In this document: positions 38,301-49,708 of the stretch, piece after piece
How positions within the stretch are numbered: the first letter of the stretch is position 1
Layout of the letters: each line of letters starts with the position of its first letter
From: Toxotes chatareus
Taxonomy: Eukaryota; Chordata; Actinopteri; Toxotidae
Assembly: GCA_016801885.1 (NCBI GenBank)
Contig: CM028900.1
Coordinates: 10,447,501-10,511,500, forward strand
DNA: 64,000 nt
Direction: 5' to 3'
Notes under the pieces: model-generated
Told to the model about the DNA's origin: nothing
The model's database searches: none
The model's input: only the letters and a program-made list of their open reading frames with translations
Translations under genes and position numbers: made by a program

Positions 38301-41300
38301 CCACTGATCTATGCCTTTATGTGTTTTTGTGTCCCGTTGACCTCATATTACATGCAGTTAGCTGCATTGTTAGAAGCCTCAAGTGACAAAGGAAACAGCA
38401 GTTCCCATCTTAGAGAGAAATTGTTTTTTTTTTCCTCATGGCACGCAGGGTAGGACCCAGGTGGCTTGCAGCTGAGCTTGTTCAGAGTTGTTGGTTTTTC
38501 CAAACACATGTTTACAGCCACACTGCCTCACATTTCTCTGAAAAAGTCTCTCACAGAGGGATACTGTGACATTGTAAAGGTGGGCGTGTGCGTCTGTGTG
38601 TACGTGCATGTAAGATGCAATAACTTCTTCAGTCTGGTTTTGGCATTATGTGACATGAACCTAGTCTGGCATCATAGCTGTTATTATCTATCCATCATCC
38701 ATTATTCATATTATGTAAATGTACTCCTATTCAGGGTCAGGGGAGTGGATGGAGCACATCTCAACAGTGGGTGAAAGGGAAGAACCTTTAGCCCATTCCA
38801 TGCTCAGGCAAAACTCCAGGTTGCCAGTCTGTTGCAGGGCTTATATCTATAAACAAACAAAACACTCACAGTTCACAGGCAATTTTAAGTTTAGACTGAA
38901 TTTGAGTTGAATAGCTTTGAACTGCAGGAAGAAACAGAAAAAGCACCAGGAATGTAATTCAAACCCAGGCCCTTCCTAGAGTGAAGTAACAGTGCCAATC
39001 ACTAAACGGGAGTTCTGACATATCTAACATCAGTTGTTGTGAAAAACAGATAGTTATAGTTATGTCAAATAAAAACAAATCTAAATCTTTATCTGCTAGT
39101 TTCATTCCAAGGTGACATATTACCAAAACTTAACAGTCAGTAGACCTACTGTACAGTATATGAAAAACATTCATCTGCTAACCTGTTTAACAGTAGGGCA
39201 TATCCAGACCCGCCACTGAGTTTTGTTGAAAGCTAAATTATGTAAAAGAAAAAAAATGCTTTATATATTTCAGTAACATAACATGAAACACACATGATGG
39301 CTATTTAGGCACCATCTGTAATTCAAATTTAATCAGAAGGTGAAGAGACCACCACCTACATCTAAAACCAGTTTAGAACCAGGGTTTCCCTTCCTTTGAT
39401 TGACAAGTGTTTTAAAACATAGCCTAATACTTGACAGCATACAGTATTGTACAAGAAACCCATTTTTAAAATTATGATCAGAAGAGACACCCAAACAAGT
39501 CCAACTCTTTTGTTGGCCTGTAATGTATATGGTTAAGAAAATTGATTGGGCCTTTAATCCAGTTTTCAGTTTATGGATGTTGCACCGTGGTGTATATTTA
39601 TGCACTAGAATAGCACTTCTGTTCTGTCCACTCTAATGTGTGTTTGTGGAATTAAATGAAAGCTTAAACCACCCTCCAACAGTGAAGTCAAAACTGCATA
39701 TGTGTCTCAGGACCTGTGGTGTTCACAGGATAAAGTGACAACCTTTTACAATGGACAAAATTTCTGATGTTGACACAGGATAAAACTCCAGGTCCTGACA
39801 GTGACCTGTCAGGACTGTGAGAGGAAGGAAGAGAGACTGGCCAAAGCAAAGGTGTGGGACCAGAAGCATTCGCATACAAAAGGAAGCCCGCTATTCTTTC
39901 CTCTCATCAGCTTCAAATGATTTTAGGAAAGAGACTTCCATCAGAGAGAGCTGTCTAAACACATGAAGAGTATTAATGTTGCAAGAGAAGCCATATTTTA
40001 GGTGCATTGAGAAATCCAGTACACCAAAATGAGAGAGATGAGCTCATTTTGTCTCTCACGCTTTCTGTCTTTTCCATTTGCTCTCCCTCTCTCTCTGTAT
40101 GGCTGTATTTTTGTAATTCTTCTCATAATCGTAAAACAGCAAAAACACTGGAGACGTTTAAGCTTATACATTTGACTATATCCAACATCAGTTTGATCAA
40201 TACGTTTTATTTCATGTGCCCACTTTAAAGGCTTTGAACCCAGCTCACCTTTACCTGCAACTCGGCTATGAAATGGCTTTCATCACCTTCTCGTCCATAT
40301 AAATAAATCATATTTGTGAGAGCAGTAAAATAAGACCTTTGCTATTTTAGTACACAGTGACGCACACACCTTATAAAATCACAATGTGAAACATCTAAGC
40401 TGAAAAAGGTCTCCCATCTATTCTCTCCAAACTTTGGATCTCTGCAAGCCTCTCTTACCTGTTTGTTCTTTTCTTTGACTATTAGTGGTTTTTCATTTGA
40501 CAAAAAGAAATCCTGGACAATGTTCCAAATTATATTTGAAATATTTTTTGAAGGGATTTTTAAAAAATGTTTTTGCTTTAAGCATGTGGAGATTGAATTG
40601 AATGATACTATCCATCTTGGACATTAATTCTTTAAAGTCACAAATCAAATCACATATATTTTTAAAGACTTTGGTTAAAATAAGCGTTTTTCTATCTTTA
40701 TCGGATCTAGCTGAAAAACACAGGCTATTAATAACTTATATTTAATAATATTAATAATTTTTTGTTGTCCAGTGTTAGTATGTGTATTAAAACATCTGTC
40801 AATCAATTTATTCTACAACTCACTATTCTACACCTCTGTTTTCAGCTTTGGTGGGACTAGAGTATTGTTTTAAATCATTGATAACACAATGTAATTGTGT
40901 ATTTTCTTCTATTTAAGAATAATAACACAGTATCAGAAGACGTTTTGTACCACCACAGTACACAAACATCATGCTACCCAATTACAGTAAGAGATTAAGT
41001 TTGAAACATAAGCCTTTCATCTGAGTCAGTGATTAACACAGCCGGGGTTTAGTTGTCCAAATCACTGGCAGACACTCTGCTAAGCTGAGGCCTCAGCAGG
41101 CAGTATGATGGGATCTTTGGCACACAGGGAGAACAGGGGGTGGGGGATGGAGGTTGGGGGGGTGGAGGGTGGAGGGTCCACACTCATCAGAGTGCAAATG
41201 TGGCCAGTCATATACGCAGTGGCAGCCTTGTGTGTCCTCTCCTGTGCTCGTTTCACCTGGGCCAGATATGGTCCTTATGTTCCCACTCACCTAACTCTCC

Positions 41301-44300
41301 TCCAAGATTTATTCAGCTGTTTACAGTTTGATGTGGGGGGAGGGGGCAGTGCGTAATGAAATATTCCTTTTCAATTTTGTTTTGCAGCAAGCCTTGGATT
41401 CCAACCTCAGCAATCTAATCAAGAGGACCAGTGAGTTGGAAAGTCTGATGGGCAAACTTATCCAAACCTGCCAACATGTGGAGGTGAGGTTGTTTATCTG
41501 TTCCCTCTCAGGTGGGGGCTCTCAGCTTCTGTGGCATTTCATGGGCAACAACTCATTAAATTATTAACACCAAGATGAATTACTGTATCTGAGACTGGCT
41601 TTTCATCGTGTCAACAAGATTAAGTGTTCATTAGTCTGTAGATCAATAATTTCTGCAATATGCATGCAGTTTGCTGCAAGTTGAGTATTTTCACATCAAG
41701 TGTGAGCCAATTATTTATGTAAAAAAAAAGGGAAATAAACGTGAAATAGATATTTTGTGAGTCCTGGAAAAACATATCAAATAAATGATGGTCATGATAT
41801 ATTGTTATATTTATACTATACTGTATTTTGTTCATTATTTCACCTTGCCATGCATTAGCTACTGACCTTGCTTAATGCAGATCATTAAGCCTGCTAGTTA
41901 ATCTGAGGGTCAGTTCATTAAAGACAACTCATTACTGTGGGCAGCATGTTTACTACAATGGTTGTGATCATCAATGTGTTGGGGATGTAAAGACAACATG
42001 AACAAGCTGATCGCTGCTGTTGCCTGCCCAACATGAGACGAAATGAGATGAATTGCACTCATACTGCGCTCTTAGTAATGCATGCTATAATGATTCCAAA
42101 CTTTGATTTGTGCAGCACAACATTTTGTGAAAGCAAATGACTTTGACTTCACACATTGACCGTCTTTTATCTATACTTACTGTATGTCCTGTCTAGGTAA
42201 ATGCATCGCGACAAGAAAACAAGCTGCTTGAGGAGTGCGAGCTGCTGATTAACATCATACAGCAGCGAAGACAAATCATAGCTACCAAGATAAAGGAGGG
42301 AAAGGTACTGTTTATCACCTTCTATGCCTTGATAACCTCTGTTTGTTTGTTTATCACCTTGCGCATCCTGATAAGCTTACCACCCCCACACAGCTAACAA
42401 GCTAGCTAACAACTCAACACCTGAGCATGCTGTTCTTATTCGAATTCTGCACTAATACATCATTGTTGTTGGGTAAAACCCTGTATCTTCACAATGTTGC
42501 TCTTCAAAGCAAAGATATGTAACTTTTGAAAAAAATCAATAACTCATTAAACACAAATAAAGTTTATTGCATTTTATAAAAAACATGTAGGATGCAGGAT
42601 ATTAAACATCTTTTTAATTGTGCAGCAATGGCAATACATGATAGGCACAAACTAAGGCTAGTCGTAGTTTTTCCTTTTTTTTTTTTTTTGTTTGTTTGTT
42701 TGTTTGTTTTTTTTTATTACAAAATAAAAACTCACCTTAACCTCATTTATCTTAAGAGGAAGTAAACACCTCATGAGGAGACATGAGGTTTCCTACTTGT
42801 GGTCTCCTTTCCATTTGTTTTGAATGTTTCATGAAACCTAAATGGTTGTTAAATTTTCGCAACCCAGAGATGAGTATGCAGTTCTTTGAAATTACAACAT
42901 GAAATTGCCTAAATTGAGTGTTACAGCTTGACAGTGACAACTTGCTAATGTATATCTGTGTTATTAAAGCTATCTTTAATAGTAAAGCTATGGCTGTTCC
43001 TTCAACCTGGGACTTCCTAACTTGCTCTCTGGTTATTTTTGTATCTTTGTACAATGCATCAGTGGTTCAGATAAAGCTTTGTGCCATCCCAGCTTATTTA
43101 AAAATCCCAAACCCATTCTCATTTTTCTGACTCTGAAGCTCAGACAGCTGGCTGATGGTGACATGTCCTCACATCTATTTGGATACATTCTTTTATTTGG
43201 TCTTGTGTACTTGTTTCTACATACTTGTTGGCCACTTGCACTGACAGACTCACCAGACTGCAGAATTTATTGCTTTGTTTTGTCCTGTGACAATTATCAG
43301 TCCACAGCTCTGGATTACATCTGGCACAGTGTCCATACATTTAATGCGAATTTGCTATGCCTCTTGAATCGTTTCCCTTCCTTTTCCCCTGTTAGATGCC
43401 ATTAGAGAGGCGGTGGCATGCTGGGTTGTGTTTAGTGTCAGAGTAAGATCAGCCCTGCTTCCTGTGATGACTGCCTCTGGAGGAGGACTCTTTCCTTCCT
43501 CACCCCGTGCCTCATGTCAATTTGTGAGGTTGCTTTAGCACAGATGGGGGACAGGAGGATCTGGTTGCTGTGACAGTGTTATGAGGGATGTTTCATAAAT
43601 ACACCTCTTATGCCAGTGTGGCTTTTAGAACAGTATTACACAACTGAAAAATCAAATTGTCAGAGGTGTAAATCAGATTTTTCCCCAGAAGGATTTTCTA
43701 ATTGGCGAGGTAAAATCAAATCTAACGTCTGGCAGGTTGGTGCCTTATACAGTAGGTCATACATCGGTTGGTTTATTTACCAACCTTTTCATCTGTCAAT
43801 GTGTCCTATTTTATGCCCAGGCTGTGCGACTGAGGAAGTTAGCCCAGCAGATAGCCAGCTGCAAACAGTGCATCGAGCGGTCCTCCTCCCTCATCTCTCA
43901 AGCGGACCAAACTCTCAAGGAGACAGACCACGCTCGCTTCCTTCAGACAGCTAAAAGTATCTGTGAGAGGTGAGGGAACAGTGAAATGCAATACACAAAC
44001 AGAAGATATACAATGTACAGTGAATAAAACTGTCACAAATGTTTTATTTGAACTTCATTATTGCAGAGTATCAATGGCAACGGCATCCTCTCAAATCCTG
44101 TTACCAGAAATTAATCTGAATGACACCTTTGATAGTTTTGCTTTGGACTTCACGAGGGAGAAGAAAATGCTTGAAAGCTTGGATTACCTCACAGGTGAGT
44201 GGGGGAGCAAGCACACCGCATTTTATTGTTTAGCAGGAAACCTTTCTGTGAATTAAAATAATTTGTCTATTTTAGGTGGTTTGTTGGGTTCCTTTATTTG

Positions 44301-45474
44301 AACAGTGCACTTAAAATTATCCTCACCTCATCCTTCAATTATGGATTACATGGATAAAAACAGGTAGTTGATAATTCAACTATAACTGTGCTTGTTAGTG
44401 GGTGAAAAAAAACTACAAAGCTACAAATGCCAGACTGCAGTTAAGATTTATTTTCTGCTGAACGAAACAGGTTTGATTGTTTATGCTCAGCGCCTGTTGT
44501 GCAGCGTGAATTTAACTCCGCATGGGGGCTGAAGCTGTAAGAGCTGGAGGAACTGCTACCTAGCTTAATTACACTTGCCAGGATACAAAAACAGAAATGG
44601 ATGGTGCTATTTACCACCACTGCTTTCCGCAACATATTGTGAGTTTTTCTGTTTGTTATTTTCAGGTTGTTGTGTGCTGAACAGCATCCGCTCAGCTTTC
44701 ATTAATGCCTCAGAACAACATTTGTCTTTTGTTTTTCCAATTGCAGCACCAAATCCACCAGTAATCCGTGAGGAACTGTGCACAGCTTCATATGACACGA
44801 TCACAGTTCACTGGACATCAGATGATGAGTTCTCTGTCGTGTCATATGAACTCCAGTACGCCATCTTCACCAGCCAGTCTAATGTTGTCAGTAAGTCTAT
44901 GTATCCTGCTCTCTGGTGGGAGTACATTATAATGTTTGTGGTGGAAAACATGAAATTGATGGAGGGATTTGAAAAGGATTTCGCTGAATGATTTTAAATT
45001 GTTTAGGGGTTATGTTACAATATCCAGACATAATATTGTATTGTAACAGCAGGAGAGGAGAGCTCTGTCCTGGCTCTTATGGGTAATGAGATGTTGCCAA
45101 AATACACTGCAATTTTTGCAGTATCTGTATGGAAAAAACAAAAAACAGAACAAAATATAGCAACTCAGTCAGGCTAGATATACATCGAGATTCACATCAT
45201 GATCTCAATAGTATCCCGGGGCTGAAATGAGCAGCAGGCTGTTTGAATTGATTGCTCTAACAAGGTCACAACATGCTTGATCAAGCAATTTATTCTCATC
45301 TGCCTCAGTGCTCAAGTGCACTTGGATGAGTGGTAATGCAACTATATTTGATGAGTCAAAATAGCAACTATAGATCGACACTCTGCATACAATTAGGCTG
45401 TATTGTCTCACCTCTTAATTTCAAACATTGAAAGAGGCATCAGCTTCATGATAAATTGGTTTGTTCTTTGTCAG

Positions 45475-45522
<48 letters not shown>

Positions 45523-46698
45523 CTCTTTTTCTGGGTTGCAGGTTTATGTAACTCTGCAGATAGCTGGATGATTGTACCAAACATCAAACAAAATCACTAC
45601 ACTGTCCACGGACTCCAGTGTGGCACAAAGTACATTTTCATAGTGAAGGCCATAAACCAGGCTGGAAACCGCAGCAGTGAACCAGGGAAGCTCAAGACAA
45701 ACAGTATGTCAAGTTCAGCAACTGTACAAAATCAAAATCTACTCTAACCCATCATTAATTATCACAGAGACGTGTAATGCATTTTACAAATCAGCATTTC
45801 AATAAATTTTTTTTTTTTTTTTTTTAAGGTCAGCCATTCAAGTTGGACCCAAAGTCCGCTCACCGGAAGTTGAGGGTGTCCCATGACAACCTGACAGTAG
45901 AGAGAGACGAGACATCATCCAAGAAGAGCCACAGTCAGGACCGCTTCTCCAGCCACAGCAGCTATGGTGTCACAGGAAATGTCTACATCGACAGCGGCCG
46001 CCATTATTGGGAGGCTCTGATAGGAGGAAGCACATGGTAAAACCTCTTTTAAAGCACACTAGTGATGTGGCCCTTAGGATGGCTGTGTATTTCAACAACT
46101 ATTGGCTAGATTTCAGTGAAGTTTGAATGAATTGTAACAACTTTGGTGATCTCGACTTTACATCTAGCACCAGCATCAGGTCAAAAAAACAAAAAAAGCT
46201 TTACTGTGTATTACAGCCTCACAGAGCCTCTGGCATAGCTGTAGACTTTTAGTTGTATTTATTTCATCATGGATAATGTCTCTGATTTACATGCAAGAAA
46301 TGAACCAGTATTTATGAAATCTTCCTTTTACTTTTTATTGGCAATGTAGGTTTGCAGTGGGAATTGCGTACAAGTCAGCACCAAAACATGAGTGGATTGG
46401 CAAAAACTCATCCTCCTGGGTACTGTCTCGCTGCAACAACTCGTGGGTGGTGCGTCACAACAGCAAGGAGATGCCCATTGAGCCATCTCCCCACCTGCGG
46501 CGTCTTGGAGTGCTGTTGGACTATGACTCTGGGTCTCTGTCTTTCTACGATGCCGTCGGCTCTCAGCACTTGTATACGTTTGACATCGCCTTTGCTCAGC
46601 CAGTTTGCCCCGTGTTCAATGTGTGGAACAGGTGTTTAACAATCCTCACGGGACTGCCCATCCCAGATCACTTAGAGGGAACAGATTACAACAACTGA
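35362..46698 (+). CDS. mid1: Midline-1 (TRIM18) E3 ubiquitin ligase, complete coding sequence
   Basis: Nine coding exons: 35362-36027, 41388-41483, 42197-42304, 43821-43969, 44067-44194, 44747-44890, 45542-45703, 45829-46036, 46350-46698. They total 670 codons, 669 residues (human 667), and the internal exon sizes 96, 108, 149, 128, 144, 162 and 208 match the human gene as I recall it. Domains: C3HC4 RING (C10, C13 to about 60), two B-boxes (about 115-165 and 172-212), coiled coil (about 223-340), COS box, fibronectin III (about 383-485) and PRY-SPRY (about 485-660). Known role: binds microtubules and, with the alpha4 subunit, targets PP2A catalytic subunit for ubiquitination; human mutations cause X-linked Opitz G/BBB syndrome. 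All zinc ligands appear intact. The ATG at 35362 is chosen because METLESELTCPIC is the invariant N-terminus. The 5' leader acceptor is at 35305/35306. Confidence 0.98.
38670..39010 (+). mobile_element. Diverged copy of a ubiquitous teleost retroposed repeat
   Basis: Ordered landmarks of a well-known dispersed fish repeat are present in decayed form: TATCCATCATCCATTATTC, CCTATTCAGGGTCAGGGGAG, TTGCCAGTCTGTTGCAGGGC, AAACAAAACACTCACAGTTC, GGCAATTTTAAGTTTAGAC, AATTCAAACCCAGGCCCTTC and AACAGTGCCAATCACTAAAC. The order and spacing match the family; its name (RTE/Rex- or SINE-related) was not verified. No coding capacity. Confidence 0.6.
41136..41176 (+). other. G-rich tract, possible G-quadruplex
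   Basis: At least four G3+ runs within 41 nt (GGGGGTGGGGGATGG..., TTGGGGGGGTGG, AGGGTGGAGGG), about 210 nt upstream of MID1 coding exon 2. A second G-rich cluster (TGTGGGGGGAGGGGGC) lies at 41332-41347, about 40 nt from the acceptor. In sense RNA both could form G-quadruplexes next to the splice site. Confidence 0.55.
42670..42716. repeat. Poly-T and (TTTG)n simple repeat
   Basis: A T-run, five TTTG units and more T in the MID1 intron between 42305 and 43820. It may be the reverse-complemented tail of a retroposed sequence. Confidence 0.85.
45479..45517. repeat. (TC)n microsatellite adjoining MID1 coding exon 7 acceptor
   Basis: About 19 uninterrupted TC units, followed by TTCTCCTCTTTTTCTGGG and then TTGCAG at the acceptor (45541). 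The array forms the distal part of the polypyrimidine tract for the exon encoding part of the fibronectin III domain. Confidence 0.95.
46060..46260 (+). repeat. Percomorph-type repeat relic in the last MID1 intron
   Basis: The blocks CAACTATTGGCTAGATTTC, GAATTGTAACAACTTTGGTG, CATCTAGCACCAGCATCAG and GCCTCACAGAGCCTCTGGC, AGCTGTAGACTTTTAG are recognisable pieces of a dispersed repeat I know from percomorph genomes. The usual middle section appears deleted at about 46190. It takes up most of the 313-nt intron. Family identity is from memory. Confidence 0.5.
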
Positions 46699-46807
46699 CA
46701 AAACCAAAACCTGTCCTGCTGGATTTGCTTTGTGTACCCAAAAACATAAAAAGACCAGACCGCCAGCACCTCTTTGACTGTGATGACCACATGCTTCATG
46801 TTAACAA

Positions 46808-46813
46808 AATAAA
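46808..46813 (+). terminator. MID1 proximal polyadenylation signal
   Basis: AATAAA 110 nt after the MID1 stop codon. A second AATAAA at 47493-47498 could give a longer 3' UTR of about 0.8 kb. Which is used cannot be told from sequence alone. Confidence 0.5.
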
Positions 46814-47519
46814 AACTGTAGCCATAAGCGATGCAATTAATGGTGCGGGTATACATTCCTAATTTAGCCTATTTGAAATTATTGGAAATGCCTATTTGGA
46901 ATTATTTAAGAAATTATTTACAAGCCTCTGTAAATGTATTTCTTTGCTTTGCACATTTATGTACAATACTCAGCTGGATGGTTTTAAGAGGTTTCTTACA
47001 GTTTTAAATTCATGGAGGTATTATCAAATAGGCTTCAGATTTTTTTTTATGTCTAAGTTCATATTACACTTATTTCCATTCTTACGTTGTTGATAAATCT
47101 TTAAGTGCAAGTGACAAGCAGACTCTGACTATAATGTTTTTGAAATGTTGTATTGCAATGTAAATGTAAGGTTTTTTTGGAAGATATTTTTTAATTCATA
47201 GCACTTTGAGACGACAAAGTTGTCACTCTAAAATGCATTTCTAAGCCACTTGTATCATAATACAAATGTTTGCGCGTCATTGTTTTGTAAGGAAAGGGCA
47301 CTTGAATAGATCAGATAACAGTAGGTAACAGTTTCACCTAGAGACTTTAATTTGAGATCTTTCAATTCATTTATTACCTGCAAATGCTCTAGTACAGTTC
47401 AGCATTAAGAGATCATCCATCTTCTCATTGTAGCCATTTCAAAAGAGCTCAGCATCACAGTTTCCACATTTAATATGTCTCTGACAAGATATAATAAAAG
47501 TGACTTCATTTGATAACCT

Positions 47520-48939
47520 GCCTGAATCCTCATTTCAAGATGCGCTGCATGCTAACAATGTGCCTCGCTGAGATGATAATTGAATACACTGTGCACTTGT
47601 TTACTCTCATTTATATTTGATCTCTCATTAAAACGTTAACAAACTCTCACAACACCATAGTGAAAAGAAAACCACCGTAGAGAGAAGTGTCTTGTTTTAC
47701 AGGACTCACTCTGACCCACACTCTGAGCTAAAATACAACTTCTGACAAGATTCGTTCTGACATCTCTTTTTGTACCGGAGTAACGTGGCTTGAATTCTGC
47801 AGCGTCTCCTTTCAACTAAAGTAGACCAGCAAAAAAAAAAAAAAAAAATCTGAACTTTGTATGACCTCCCCATGAGACACCCTGCAGACAGAGCTGTAAT
47901 ATGTGAACACTACCACATCCATGTAATGTTAGGATTTTGTTGTTGAAACACTGGAAGCTGTTTGTGTAATTGTAGTGAATTCCTACACAAAATTTAGTCT
48001 AGGAGTGTAAAGAATGAAAAATCTGTAAAATATAATTATATAATATAAAATTTAAGCTTTAAAATTAGGACTTTCTATTATATTGAGGTAATACAAAATG
48101 TTGTGTGTCACAATGAAGAGAATCTGTACATCACACTACATATAAGTAATTCAGATAAAAATGCCAAAAAACCACAGAAGCATAATGCTACACAGAATTA
48201 CATTTCTTTTCTGTATAATTTTATCACATACAGAGCATGCTGTCAAAAAAAGTGAAATATAAATGTTTTTGTTGATTATAATGGGTCATTAGTTGTGAGG
48301 TGTTTGAAATAATTTCATATTTAACGTTACATTGAAACAACAACAACAATGAAAAAAAGAAAAAAGAGAAACTGGCAAAACATATTTGTCCAGTGTTTGT
48401 TTTCCATGATGACATGATGAGAAAAAAAAAGGCACTGTGGCAAAGAACACATCCAAACAAAGGCATTCTTTTTTGTTCTTCACTGCTCTATCTTCCACAT
48501 GAATAAACAAAGACAGACTTAGGAGAGTTGGCAGAGGATAAAGTTAAGGCTCTCTATGTTGGGGGAAAAGAAAAATTGTCTTTGCGTGTTTGACTGCAAT
48601 GCTTACAGTAAGTCTGATCAAATGCTTTATACCAAGTGAGTATTTGGAGAGAAGAAACCTATTTGCTGACCTAATGAAAAAGAACAGAAAAACCTCAGTT
48701 TGAAGTATTAAAAATGCACCCCAGGGCTCCACCTGCTGGATTTGTATTTTTTGTGACAGATTAATTTGCTGCTAGAAGCCACAGCCTGTCCCACCCAGAA
48801 ATCCCATCTATTTCGTTGGTCTATTTGTCTTAGCATGGCGTTAGCATTATAATGATATTATTGTGAGCTTCACATCTCATACAAATCCGAGGTGAATTTA
48901 CAGAAGGTCAAGGTGAATTCAGAACAGCTGTACTTAGTA
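47520..48939. other. MID1-COG3 intergenic DNA
   Basis: AT-rich sequence with a poly-A run (47831-47849) and a CTCF-like site at 48726. There is no coding potential on either strand. The minus-strand open frames here are low-complexity Phe/Ser/Leu-rich readings of A-rich DNA. Confidence 0.75.
48726..48739 (-). promoter_or_regulatory. CTCF-like motif, reverse orientation
   Basis: On the minus strand the sequence is CCAGCAGGTGGAGC, matching 13 of 14 positions of CCASYAGRKGGCRS. It lies between MID1 and COG3 and points toward the forward motif at 13798, so the two are convergent around MID1. Occupancy is unknown. Confidence 0.45.
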
Positions 48940-49505
48940 ACTTACAGTTTTGAGGTCCTTGTACTTTATTTGAGTATTTCTATTTTATGCTCTTTACTTC
49001 AACTCCACAACAGCTCAGAGGGCAAAATTACACTTTTTACTTCATTTATTTGACAGCTGTAGTAATGTTTCAGATGAATATTTTACATCAAAACAACATA
49101 CAACAACATATAATAAACTTATAAAACAAAATGCCATGTCAAAGACGGAATCAGTGGCTCCTAACTTTTTTGTCTGGTGACCATACTGTAGCCCCAAGCT
49201 GCTCACAGCTCAATCAAAGAGACGTTTCCGCTCTAAACTTCTCTGATGTTTTCATTTAAATAACTGTTCAAGGTAAAACTCACCAATATTTTGCATAAAA
49301 CAAAGGTCAGAGAAAAGAGACTGTGTAGACTATATTTCTACGTAATTAATACTTTTTTTTATATACTTTGAGTACATTTTAATGATAATACTTAGGTACT
49401 TTAACTTAAGTGGGATTTTATTTTACTTGTAATGTGTTTTTACATTAATGTTTTGGTACTTTTTTCATTAAGGAAAGGATACTTGAATACTTCTTCTACC
49501 ACTGT
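48940..49505. mobile_element. MITE-like repeat copy next to the COG3 promoter
   Basis: Landmarks fit a common percomorph dispersed element: GTACTTTATTTGAGTATTTC and TTACTTCAACTCCACAACA at the left, and AGTACATTTTAATGATAATAC, TTTAACTTAAGTGGGATTTTA, TGAATACTTCTTCTACCACTG at the right. The interior is decayed and non-coding. It ends about 55 nt before the GC-richer COG3 5' region. Family identity is from memory. Confidence 0.55.
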
Positions 49506-49559
49506 GTACAATATTTCTCAAGTCAGCGTTAGAAAAATACATCCTGTAGTAAACTAAAC

Positions 49560-49708
49560 TCTTTCGGAGGTGTGGCGAAGACAGTCTACGGGTGAAACAG
49601 GGTGAAAACTGTATCTGGATCAGCCCCCCTCACAAAGCCCCGCCCACACTCCCAGGGACAGGAAGTATCCGCGCGTTGCTGCTGACGTTGCTGCTGTCCA
49701 AAGCGACG
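49560..49708 (+). promoter_or_regulatory. COG3 proximal promoter and 5' UTR
   Basis: GC-richer than its surroundings, with no TATA box. It carries a GC/KLF box CCCCGCCCAC (49638-49647), an ETS-type site CAGGAAGT (49659-49666) and CpGs (CCGCGCG, TGACG) just before the start codon. These are typical of a broadly expressed housekeeping promoter. The exact transcription start is not visible. Confidence 0.55.

Larger units (their letters stand above)
36028..41387 (+). other. MID1 intron between coding exons 1 and 2
   Basis: A 5.4 kb intron, GTAAGA to TTTGCAG. It contains a diverged interspersed repeat at 38.67-39.01 kb and a G-rich tract at 41136-41176. The rest is AT-rich with no supported exon. 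Short open frames here lack splice pairs and known motifs. Confidence 0.9.

Noticed and set aside
48224..48510. Phe/Cys-rich minus-strand frames between MID1 and COG3
   Set aside because: Low-complexity readings of A-rich DNA; no gene evidence.
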